NCBI GenBank assembly: GCA_023053685.1
Contig: JALIGW010000005.1
Location: 53,218,742-53,282,741 of the forward strand
DNA from: Diadophis punctatus similis
Lineage: Eukaryota; Chordata; Lepidosauria; Squamata; Dipsadidae
DNA: 64,000 nucleotides
Reading direction: 5' to 3'
Positions 55,901 to 58,202 of the stretch are shown here, piece by piece (position 1 is the stretch's first letter; each line of letters opens with the position of its first letter). The position numbers and the translations under genes are program-made. A model generated the notes under the pieces. The model worked only from the letters and a program-made list of their open reading frames with translations. It made no database searches and was not told where the DNA came from.

Positions 55901-56385
55901 ACCCCCAAGTGGCCTTAACGGACTAGATGACTGCAAGCAATATAAATTTCCCTTCCACCATCAGTCATAACTGAAAGCTTCTTGGATAGGAAGCAAAATG
56001 TCTTCAAGGGGAAAAAAGTCAAAGTCCAGTTGCCTTTTGAAAAAGTACTTTTAGGACAACCATGACCTGGAGGCCTGAAAATCTCCATAAATATGCGCAT
56101 GCTCACAACTAGATGATCTATTTACTAGATAGTTTAACCATGTTTACTGAATCAACCACAAACAACAGAAAACAAAGCAAAAGAGCCAAAAAGTAGAGTG
56201 CAAGAAAAGCTACACCGCTACTTGCCGAGCGGCCCTTCGGCCCACCCCCCACTCCGGCTTAGCTTCACGGCCTCAACGGAGCCTTATTCTCCACGGAGGA
56301 GCCAACTCGGATAAAAGGTTTCGCTTCGTTACATGCTTGGTATCTCTGGATATCAGGCTCGTTACCTCAGGAACCTCCAAGCCAT
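26219..56385 (-). CDS. HLTF: HLTF, helicase-like transcription factor (Rad5 homologue), 23 coding exons
   Basis: HLTF is a nuclear SNF2-family DNA translocase and RING E3 ligase that reverses stalled replication forks and polyubiquitinates PCNA. The assembled frame gives 931 residues (human 1009; the difference is mostly in the linker after motif I). Domains: HIRAN about 50-165; SNF2 lobe 1 with GGILADDMGLGKT (Lys296), DEGH at 486-489 and LTGTPIQN about 513-520; C3HC4 RING with Cys687, 690, 702, His704, Cys707, 710, 724 and 727; lobe 2 with SLKAGGVGLNL and DRCHRLGQ about 869-876. Oddities: Gln67 where human has Arg71, a GC donor after exon 18, and a possible frameshift in the exon 8 region. 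The gene is convergent with GYG1 and divergent from HPS3. Confidence 0.96.
26519..26701. repeat. Compound microsatellite (AT)n-(AC)n-(GA)n
   Basis: AT dinucleotides at 26521-26569, AC at 26591-26620 and GAGACA-type repeats at 26634-26701, inside HLTF intron 22 close to the exon 22 donor. Confidence 0.95.
26742..26822 (-). CDS. HLTF: HLTF exon 22 (motif VI)
   Basis: Encodes AWNPAAEDQCFDRCHRLGQK and QDVIITK, motif VI with the arginine finger (DRCHRLGQ). Acceptor CGACTTAG, donor GTGAGG. A long pyrimidine-rich simple repeat (minus-strand reading) starts about 40 nt inside the following intron. Confidence 0.97.
27205..29560 (+). mobile_element. CR1/L2-group LINE, nearly full ORF2 but broken
   Basis: Plus-strand remnants in order: endonuclease SIILGDLNKANLRKELPKYF (27248-27307) and GHSDHCMIH near 27403; a Lys-rich spacer; RT words KPGKAPGPDKITPSCLKTC (28080-28136), FVDFSSAFN (28470), SFLTDRKQQVKLGKITSGTR (28570-28629), FANDTTVIGLIQ (28720-28755) and a C-terminal QLRKLKLLKELLIQFYRG (29030). 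Frames shift several times. The RT active-site box reads FAND, not FADD, another sign of death. It lies antisense in HLTF intron 21. Confidence 0.88.
29932..30112 (-). CDS. HLTF: HLTF exon 21 (motif V)
   Basis: Encodes ESGFVFVRFDGSMNQKQRVE and SLKAGGVGLNLTAASRVFLM, helicase motifs IV-V. Acceptor TGTTTCTCAG, donor GTAAGT. Confidence 0.97.
30324..30436 (-). CDS. HLTF: HLTF exon 20 (SNF2 lobe 2 start)
   Basis: Encodes VNALMHALIELRKQNPAIKS and LVVSQFTKFLSVIETPL, the first strand of the C-terminal helicase lobe. Acceptor GTCTTTCAG, donor GTAAGT. Confidence 0.96.
30437..31790 (-). other. HLTF: HLTF intron 19
   Basis: AT-rich with a CT-rich patch at about 31008-31135. No element recognised before the CA tract at 31809. 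Confidence 0.6.
31809..31851. repeat. (CA)n microsatellite
   Basis: About 20 CA units ending 18 bp from HLTF exon 19, in the intron on its donor side. Confidence 0.95.
31870..31989 (-). CDS. HLTF: HLTF exon 19 (RING, last Cys pair)
   Basis: Encodes GSARCPLCREKISSENLIEC then an acidic linker ending WASSSK. CPLC supplies the last two zinc ligands. Acceptor TTTTTCAG, donor GTAAAT. The preceding intron is 4.2 kb and holds the large nested palindromic element. Confidence 0.96.
33695..33734. repeat. (CA)n microsatellite
   Basis: CT run followed by about 18 CA units inside the 2.37-kb element. Confidence 0.95.
33771..34650. repeat. Large inverted repeat around 33.8-34.6 kb
   Basis: The arm 33771-33850 (CACATCCCTTCACTAACCTG, AGCTCCGTTCTC) is the near-perfect reverse complement of 34560-34646. 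A second inverted pair built on GTTCAGACCTTCCAACTT lies at 33857-33990. A hAT-type element split the palindrome near its centre. Confidence 0.82.
34005..34558. mobile_element. hAT-type element, family B, nested in the palindrome
   Basis: Left CAGTGGTGGGTTCCTACC, right (inverted) CAGGGGCGGGTTCCTAA; perfect 8-bp duplication ACCGTAGT at 33997-34004 and 34559-34566. Interior has CACGCCCACCCGGTCACATG-type sequence repeated. No transposase. Confidence 0.88.
34936..34998. repeat. (CT)-(CA)-(GA) microsatellite
   Basis: CTCTCT, then CACACA, then GAGAGA, inside the 2.37-kb element. Confidence 0.95.
35901..36076. mobile_element. hAT-type MITE (GTTCCCAACC ends)
   Basis: Left CAGCAGTTCCCAACCTTTCT, right GTAGGTTGGGAACCCCAG; interior has CCACGGACCGGCACTGG. 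Flanking 8-mers (TGTAGGA and CATAGGA) are similar but not identical, so an old copy. In HLTF intron 18, about 140 bp from exon 18. Confidence 0.72.
36213..36385 (-). CDS. HLTF: HLTF exon 18 (RING, first part); GC donor
   Basis: Encodes residues 662-719 with ECAICLDSLAFPMITHCAHV and FCKTCICEV: six of the eight zinc ligands of the C3HC4 RING that ubiquitinates PCNA. The donor reads AAAAG/GCAAGT, a non-canonical GC site. The nearby GTTAAC would break the frame before the next Cys-x2-Cys, so the GC site is the real one. Acceptor TGTGTAG. Confidence 0.95.
36635..36759 (-). CDS. HLTF: HLTF exon 17
   Basis: Encodes YFTEGSVLAHYADVLGALLR and LRQLCCHPSL, the stretch before the RING insertion. Acceptor TTCTTTAG, donor GTGAGT. 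Confidence 0.96.
36824..36890. repeat. Short palindrome in HLTF intron 16
   Basis: TGGATCAAAATTATTGCATT GGA at 36824-36846 is perfectly repeated in inverse at 36868-36890, and the pairing extends a few bases with mismatches on both sides, leaving a small loop. Confidence 0.8.
37240..37340. mobile_element. Fragment of a TCCTCGACTTA-family MITE
   Basis: ATAGTCCTCAACCGAAAACA, then ATGTTACAACAGCACTG and AAAAAGTGACTTATGAC match one end of the family seen at 5623 and 61855. No far end found. Confidence 0.6.
37638..37817 (-). CDS. HLTF: HLTF exon 16
   Basis: Encodes RLQSLIKSITLRRTKTSKVN and GKPVLKLPERKVFIQHITL, conserved motif IV neighbourhood of SNF2 proteins. Acceptor TTTTCCTAG, donor GTAAAT. 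Confidence 0.96.
38138..38273 (-). CDS. HLTF: HLTF exon 15 (motif III)
   Basis: Encodes GTPIQNSLKDLWSLLSFLKL and DRLWWHRTIQRPVTMGDERG. Human has DREWWHR, here DRLWWHR. Acceptor TTGTTTTAG, donor GTATAA after AA. Confidence 0.97.
39055..39193. mobile_element. hAT-type MITE, family B, next to HLTF exon 14 donor
   Basis: Left CAGCGGTGGGTTGCTCC, right (inverted) CAGTGGTGGGTTGTAAA; perfect duplication ATCTACAG at 39047-39054 and 39194-39201. 139 bp with GAACCGGTAGC in both halves. It inserted 9 nt past the exon. Confidence 0.9.
39211..39349 (-). CDS. HLTF: HLTF exon 14 (DEGH, motif II)
   Basis: Encodes DSPLHKLKWLRVVLDEGHTI and RNPNAQLTKAVLDL, ending RRWILTG. DEGH is the Walker B motif. Acceptor TTTTTCCAG, donor GTATTT. 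A hAT-type MITE target duplication begins only 10 nt into the following intron. Confidence 0.97.
40187..40330 (-). CDS. HLTF: HLTF exon 13
   Basis: Encodes 48 residues including LNTYVYYGSQRN, SKQDIVLTTYNVLATDYG, matching human FYVYYGPDR and SKQDIVLTTYNIL. Acceptor CATTTTAG, donor GTGCGT. Confidence 0.96.
40655..41030 (+). repeat. tRNA-derived SINE
   Basis: GTCTATAGCTCAGCAGTTTG (A-box-like head), GAGCTCCTGTCACCTG, CCAGCTCCTGCCAACCTAGC, GCCAGCCACATGACCGCGGA, then GCTGGCTCTTTGGCTTA and a BovB-like TCAATCACAACTGGCAGG end. A common squamate SINE layout. Confidence 0.75.
41040..41165 (-). repeat. Sauria-type SINE fragment
   Basis: Minus-strand copy: plus words AAAGTCACCCAGAGGGCTTT, TTCCTGGTTTCTAGGCCAGC, ACCTTAACCACTACACC correspond to body and tRNA-like head. 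Confidence 0.75.
41200..41295 (+). repeat. 5S-rRNA-derived SINE fragment
   Basis: TTGTCTGGACTTGGAAACTA, AGCATAGTTAGGCT and AATAAGACACCACCAG follow the 3' half of 5S rRNA. Same family as 1498-1605 and 53165-53230. Confidence 0.65.
41340..41570. mobile_element. Penelope-like element fragment, folded-back
   Basis: CAGTCATCCAGGTCATGGTT, GATGTTTCGCTTCTCATCCA then inverse-like AAGCTTCTTGGAGAAGC, and TTGCCTCTTGAAAAAGCACC which mirrors GGTGCTTTTTCAAGAGACAA. Same sequence family as 50100-50785 and 55255-56095. Confidence 0.6.
41859..42283. mobile_element. hAT-type non-autonomous element, family A
   Basis: Left CAGTGATGGCGAACCTATGG, right GGTTCGCCATCACTG; perfect duplication ATATAGGT at 41851-41858 and 42284-42291. 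The clearest copy of this family in the window, 425 bp. HLTF intron 12. Confidence 0.92.
42696..42787 (-). CDS. HLTF: HLTF exon 12 (motif Ia)
   Basis: Encodes DVPVQPKKNEVDNVRG and TLVICPLSVLSNWI, the highly conserved SNF2 motif Ia (human TLIICPLSVLSNWI). Acceptor TTCTCTCCAAG, donor GTAGGT. Confidence 0.95.
43470..43590. repeat. Near-perfect 57-59-bp inverted repeat with 5-nt loop (HLTF intron 11)
   Basis: Arms 43470-43528 and 43534-43590 differ at two bases and one 2-nt indel. Shared core is AAATAAGTGACTTAAAATTG. The right arm runs into a CR1-type tail (CAAGATCCCTTCCAATTCTG). Confidence 0.92.
43739..43783 (-). CDS. HLTF: HLTF exon 11 (basic microexon)
   Basis: A 45-nt exon encoding KGKKPKSRTRKRKL, a run of basic residues that could act as a nuclear localisation signal (inference). 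Acceptor TGTTTTCCAG, donor GTAATA. Phases agree on both sides. Confidence 0.78.
   Translation of the reverse strand, partial: LKEKNQNQEQGKEN
43868..43944 (-). CDS. HLTF: HLTF exon 10 (linker)
   Basis: Encodes VMGKKSKCTISSDKEPEQEV and AEQIK, a basic/acidic linker. Acceptor GCTTTAG, donor GTGAGT; phases fit exons 9 and 11. Confidence 0.75.
44660..44945 (+). repeat. CR1-like LINE 3' end
   Basis: Plus-strand: GCCCTCTGGAATAGCATTCC, TTTTATCTATGTGGTTTTAT, TTGTAAGTTGCCCAGGG and ATCCAATATATTAAATACAT are the known 3' layout of a squamate CR1-like LINE. Confidence 0.7.
45118..45480. mobile_element. Old TCCTCGACTTA-family MITE
   Basis: GTGATCCTTGATGTACCACC, ACATTGCTAAGTGAG, AGGTGATCACATGACC and TGAACTGTCACTGAAT fit a decayed copy of the family at 5623. 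Ends unclear. Confidence 0.5.
45791..45930. mobile_element. hAT-type MITE (TTTCCCAAC...GGACTTCAACTCCCAGAATT family)
   Basis: CATTGTTTCCCAACATTGGC, GCGGACTTCAGAACCCAGAA then inverted TTCTGGGAGCTGAAGTCCAC and GGTTAGGAAATAC. A very common squamate palindromic MITE; this copy is diverged. Confidence 0.7.
46023..46093 (-). CDS. HLTF: HLTF exon 9 (linker)
   Basis: Encodes a Ser-rich linker (LNASNSKEESDSFPSQSSRS, YPK) between the split halves of SNF2 lobe 1. Acceptor GGCTTGCAG, donor GTAGAA. It is in frame with both exon 8 and exon 10. This insert is poorly conserved across vertebrates, so support is frame and splice sites rather than identity. Confidence 0.72.
46894..46986 (-). CDS. HLTF: HLTF exon 8 (GKT of motif I)
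   Basis: Encodes GKTLTMIAVILTNFHNGKPL and PLEKKVDQMEE. Lys296 is the ATP-binding lysine. I end the exon at the donor GTGAGA (46893), because it splices in frame to exon 9. The ancestral exon probably ran on to the donor at 46798: bases 46799-46890 stay open in another frame (VYHSVNNLSQNNPDIQSKRN), but the exon 8 frame meets TAA there. Confidence 0.85.
47144..47335 (-). CDS. HLTF: HLTF exon 7 (SNF2 lobe 1, motif I start)
   Basis: Encodes residues 231-294: TPLLPHQKQALAWM (the motif preceding the ATP site) through RPENVLGGILADDMGL. The Walker A motif is split here; the GKT follows in exon 8. Acceptor TTTTCTAG, donor GTAAGT. Confidence 0.97.
47465..47615 (+). repeat. BovB/RTE-like LINE 3' tail
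   Basis: CACTTCTCTCAGCCCTAGGA, GCAGTGGCAAATCATCTCCA, AAATCTTGCCAAGAAAAC and AACTGACCAGAAGGCATCCC match the 3' end shared by BovB LINEs and their SINEs. It starts about 130 bp from HLTF exon 7, on the acceptor side. Confidence 0.65.
47669..47743 (-). CDS. HLTF: HLTF exon 6
   Basis: Encodes 25 residues (LKTEFDKLFEDLKEEDKTFE, MEAAK), an acidic helix nearly identical to human LKTEFDKLFEDLKEDDKTHE. Acceptor CATTGTAG, donor GTATGT, phase 0 on both sides. Confidence 0.95.
48310..48540 (+). repeat. tRNA-derived SINE with L2-type tail
   Basis: TGTGCAGTGGTTAGAATGCA (A box), GGAGTTTGATCCTGAGCAG (B-box region), CAGCCTTCCATCTTTCCAGG and the L2-like end CTGTAAACCGCTTAGAGACT, CTATAAAGCGGCATATAACT, CTAAGTGCTATTGCTATT. 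Confidence 0.8.
48559..48656 (-). CDS. HLTF: HLTF exon 5
   Basis: Encodes residues 173-205, a Gly/Arg-rich linker (FGFETGRTSGRGRTRYNAPS) ending in the conserved QMTTEQ. Acceptor CATTTAG, donor GTATCA, phase 0 at its end. Confidence 0.93.
48770..48903 (-). CDS. HLTF: HLTF exon 4 (HIRAN end)
   Basis: Encodes residues 128-173 (VVPRGAGNVFTMPVELSFWG, KMHGLKLAPPGK), matching the human segment with TMPLHMTFWGKEEN. Acceptor CTCTCAG, donor GTAAGT. Confidence 0.94.
49780..50094. mobile_element. hAT-type non-autonomous element, family A
   Basis: Left CATGATGGTGAACCTATGGC, right GGTTCGCCATCACTG. Flanks CTATAAAT and CTTTAAAC are imperfect duplicates, so older than the 41859 copy. Confidence 0.72.
50100..50785. 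mobile_element. Inverted pair of Penelope-like segments
   Basis: 50100-50390 (AAAGGTGGTTTTTCAAAAGG, CCTTGAGGAAGATGACATTC, GGTGTGGAATCTTCTTGGAA) recurs inverted at 50480-50785 (TTCCAAGAAGATTCCACACC, TGTCATCTTCCTCAAGGA, CCTTTTGAAAAAGCAC). Family assigned by likeness to 55255-56095. Confidence 0.65.
51040..51206 (-). CDS. HLTF: HLTF exon 3 (HIRAN core)
   Basis: Encodes residues 73-128: NNNEMVALQREPNNPYDKNA, then VKVNNVNGDQVGHIKKELA. Tyr89 and Asp90 correspond to human Y93 and D94, DNA-end binding residues of HIRAN. Acceptor TTTTACAG, donor GTAAGA. Confidence 0.96.
51684..51806. mobile_element. hAT-type MITE (GGGGTGTCAAAC ends)
   Basis: Left CAGGGGTGTCAAACTC, right AGTTTGACACCCCTG; perfect duplication TTCTACAC at 51676-51683 and 51807-51814. 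123 bp, interior CATGTGATGGCCACGCCCA. Confidence 0.92.
52502..52697 (-). CDS. HLTF: HLTF exon 2 (start of HIRAN)
   Basis: Encodes residues 7-72, from RDFSWELDPALYGDRH to GILRGNVVGLQYYTGV. The end begins the HIRAN domain, which binds 3'-OH single-stranded DNA at reversed forks. Human has GLRYYTG, so the Arg corresponding to human R71 is Gln67 here, while the next Tyr (human Y72) is kept. Acceptor TATATATAG, donor GTAAGT. Confidence 0.94.
52774..53002. mobile_element. Decayed hAT-type MITE (GGTGTCAAAC family)
   Basis: Left CAGCGGTGTCAAACTGAATT and CCACGGGCCGGCGGG; the right end near CACACCTGTG is worn and no clear duplication remains. It starts about 75 bp upstream of HLTF exon 2, inside intron 1. 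Confidence 0.6.
53165..53230 (+). repeat. 5S-rRNA-derived SINE fragment
   Basis: AAGTTAGGCCATATCACTAC then TTGGATAGGAGACCACCATG correspond to the 5S internal/3' segment (TACTTGGATGGGAGACC). Confidence 0.7.
53244..53642. mobile_element. TA-flanked MITE (GGAGTATAAGACGCAC ends)
   Basis: Left CCGTATTTTTCAGAGTATAA, right (inverted) CCGTATTTTTTGGAATATAA; TA on both sides. 399 bp. Interior has repeated TTAGGGCTGGAAAAAAAC and GGAGTAGCAATGAAAA. It matches 60921-61408 in inverse orientation. Confidence 0.85.
53675..54055. mobile_element. hAT-type non-autonomous element, family A
   Basis: Left CAGTGATGGCAAACC, right GGTTCGCCATCACGG; perfect duplication GTCTAGGA at 53667-53674 and 54056-54063. 381 bp, GC-rich interior. 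Confidence 0.9.
54080..54420. other. HLTF intron 1, decayed MITE-like sequence
   Basis: CACAACTGACCCAATTTTAT, TGGTCATGTGACTGGTATGT and similar words suggest an old TCCTCGACTTA-family copy without clear ends. 54420-55250 holds nothing I recognise apart from an A run. Confidence 0.35.
55255..56095. mobile_element. Penelope-like element fragments in inverted arrangement
   Basis: 55255-55520 and 55830-56095 are inverted copies. Between them the minus strand at 55572-55595 encodes WFERGVKE, a conserved word of the Penelope-like GIY-YIG region. No complete ORF. HLTF intron 1, starting about 270 bp from exon 1. Confidence 0.72.
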
Positions 56386-56580
56386 CACGACACCAAGCTG
56401 CTCCGGACGCCAACAGCTCCAAACGTTTCCTTCAGGCCGCTGCGACTGTTAAGAGCTGCAAAAAAAGCCCGACGCCTTCGCGTTGCCAGAGCGCATGCGC
56501 GCACCCTCATTGGGCGAGCACAGCGACGCCGCTTCCAATCGCTGACATCGTCTCCAGCTGTTTGAGCCAATAAGGAACTA
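56210..56580. promoter_or_regulatory. HLTF: HLTF CpG-rich promoter region
   Basis: This stretch has many CpG dinucleotides in otherwise AT-rich surroundings and contains HLTF exon 1 and its 5' UTR. No TATA box is evident on the minus strand upstream of 56385. CCAAT on plus at 56535 and ATTGG-type sequences are candidate CCAAT-box sites. The transcription start is not fixed by sequence. Confidence 0.6.
56366..56385 (-). CDS. HLTF: HLTF exon 1 (start codon)
   Basis: On the minus strand ATG at 56385-56383 opens MAWRFL plus two bases of an Arg codon, matching the human start MSWMFKR in length, pattern and phase. The donor is GTAACG at 56365. It lies in a CpG-rich stretch, as expected of a promoter-proximal exon. 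ATG choice rests on this match. Confidence 0.85.
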
Positions 56581-56802
56581 AGAGGCAGTCTGTTCTTTGA
56601 GCTCCGTATGTCTACGTTTCTGTTTGGTTTTTTTAAAATTCATTAGTGTCCTGGTGACCAATGGGCTTTATGAACCTGGAGCTGCTGTTGTGAATTAACA
56701 AATGAAGAGTTTGAATTTCTGATACAGCAGAACAGGCATGAAAATATTGACTGTCCAAAGATAAATATGCACGTGTCTTGACTGCTCGTTTGTCACATGA
56801 TG

Positions 56803-57060
56803 ATATTTATTTATCACATTTTAATCCCGGACTCTCGGCGATATACAAAATAATAGGCAAGAATACTAAATATAACACAGAATTCTGATCCAATACAATT
56901 CTGATGCGTCAGACCCCAAAAGCCCTCCGGAAAAGCTATCTTAGGGACAAACGGATCGTTTCTTAGCTGTATAAAAAACAAAAAAAATCCATTTTGAATC
57001 TGCAATTTACTCTCAATTAATAATAATATTAATTATAATTAATTAATAATAAATAAATAA
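56803..57060 (-). repeat. CR1-like LINE 3' fragment between HLTF and HPS3
   Basis: TTTATTTATCACATTTTAAT, CCGGACTCTCGGCGATATAC and GCCCTCCGGAAAAGC read on the minus strand as the end of a CR1-like LINE with an A/T-rich tail. Only tentative. Confidence 0.5.
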
Positions 57061-57809
57061 ATTTAAGCAGGAACCTCTTTATTAGGAGTTGGAGGTATGT
57101 CATGGGAGTGGTTAACTTTTAATAGATAAAAATCATCAATTAATTGAAGAACAGAGCTTCACTGGAAACAATTTACATTCTGCGACAATAACTTTAATGT
57201 TAAATAACAATCTACCTATTCTTTGGGAAGAGCTCGATAGGTAGATAAAATTGCCAATCCAATCTACGCACCTGGCTGACTGCAATCAACCATAAAAATA
57301 AAACGACAAAATTCTAGAATATGCTATTAGTGTTGTCATGGTTATTCTGAGATTTCTTATCCAACGATTAAAAATTAGAAAGTTGAATTGCTCCTGGGCA
57401 TTTTACGAAAACTTAAAATCAATTACCCAAATGGGTCCCCTTAATGGAATGCAACGATCCCACTGAATACTGTAGTAACGTCTACGCAAAGTACACGTTC
57501 CACAGATACTTTAAGAGTCTCTTCAGAGTACATAAGTCCTCTATGCACGTCTAAAGTGCCTTTCCACTCACTTTTAAATAAACGCAATCCCTGCTCCCAA
57601 CTAAAGTAACTTTTAGAAGTGGGAGAACGATTTCCGTGGCAGACAGCAAGATTGGGTTGGCAACGCCTCTACCTTGTCGTGAAGAGGGTAGCGCGCAATC
57701 CTGTTCCACTCTACTTAGAAGTAACTCACCTTCGGGGAGAAGGTAAACCATTGCAGGCTGCAGCCTTAAGCCCTGTCGCCTGGTATAAATGGCTTCAAGC
57801 AGCCTCCGA
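57061..57809. other. Intergenic between HLTF and HPS3
   Basis: No gene or recognised repeat. It is AT-rich up to about 57600, then turns GC-richer toward the HPS3 promoter. Confidence 0.5.
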
Positions 57810-57991
57810 TAGAGAAGCTGCCTTCGAGGGAAGCGGTAGCTGGATTGGGGGTGCGACTGACACCTCCTTCCAGCTGACCGGCGTGGGGCGGGGCCCTTTG
57901 CGGAAGCGGTAGTCTCTGCAGCGGCTACAGAGGCGAGGATTGCGCAGGAGACAGTTGATTTTTGGATCCGGAGCCCGGGCGAGCTGGAGCC
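57810..57991 (+). promoter_or_regulatory. HPS3: HPS3 GC-rich promoter / 5' UTR
   Basis: GC and CpG content rises sharply before the HPS3 start. GGGGCGGGGCC at about 57886-57896 is a GC-box (Sp1-type) match. No TATA box is apparent. The transcription start is inferred to lie within this stretch. Confidence 0.55.
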
Positions 57992-58202
57992 ATGGTGCAG
58001 GTCTACAACTTGCACCCGTTCGGGTCGCAGCAAGTCGTTCCTCTGAAGCAGGAACCGGCGCTCTTCTGCTGCGGGCGCGACGTGCTCCTGGTGGCCTGCG
58101 GCTCCGGCGCCTGCAAGGTGGAAGTGTTTGCGGAACTTTGCGAGGCGCTCGGCTCCTTCAGTACCCTGGGCCGAGTGCTGTCCATGGCGTATGGCGAAGT
58201 GG
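57992..58202 (+). CDS. HPS3: HPS3 exon 1
   Basis: Encodes residues 1-70 plus one base. ATG at 57992 sits in GAGCCATGG, a near-Kozak context, and the protein aligns from residue 1 with human. The exon is GC-rich. Donor GTAAGC at 58203. An upstream in-frame TTG at 57962 is not needed. Confidence 0.96.

Noticed and set aside
57551..58033. 160-aa minus-strand ORF upstream of HPS3
   Set aside because: Lies over the GC-rich promoter and start of HPS3 exon 1; no recognisable protein, GC-rich regions have few stops.
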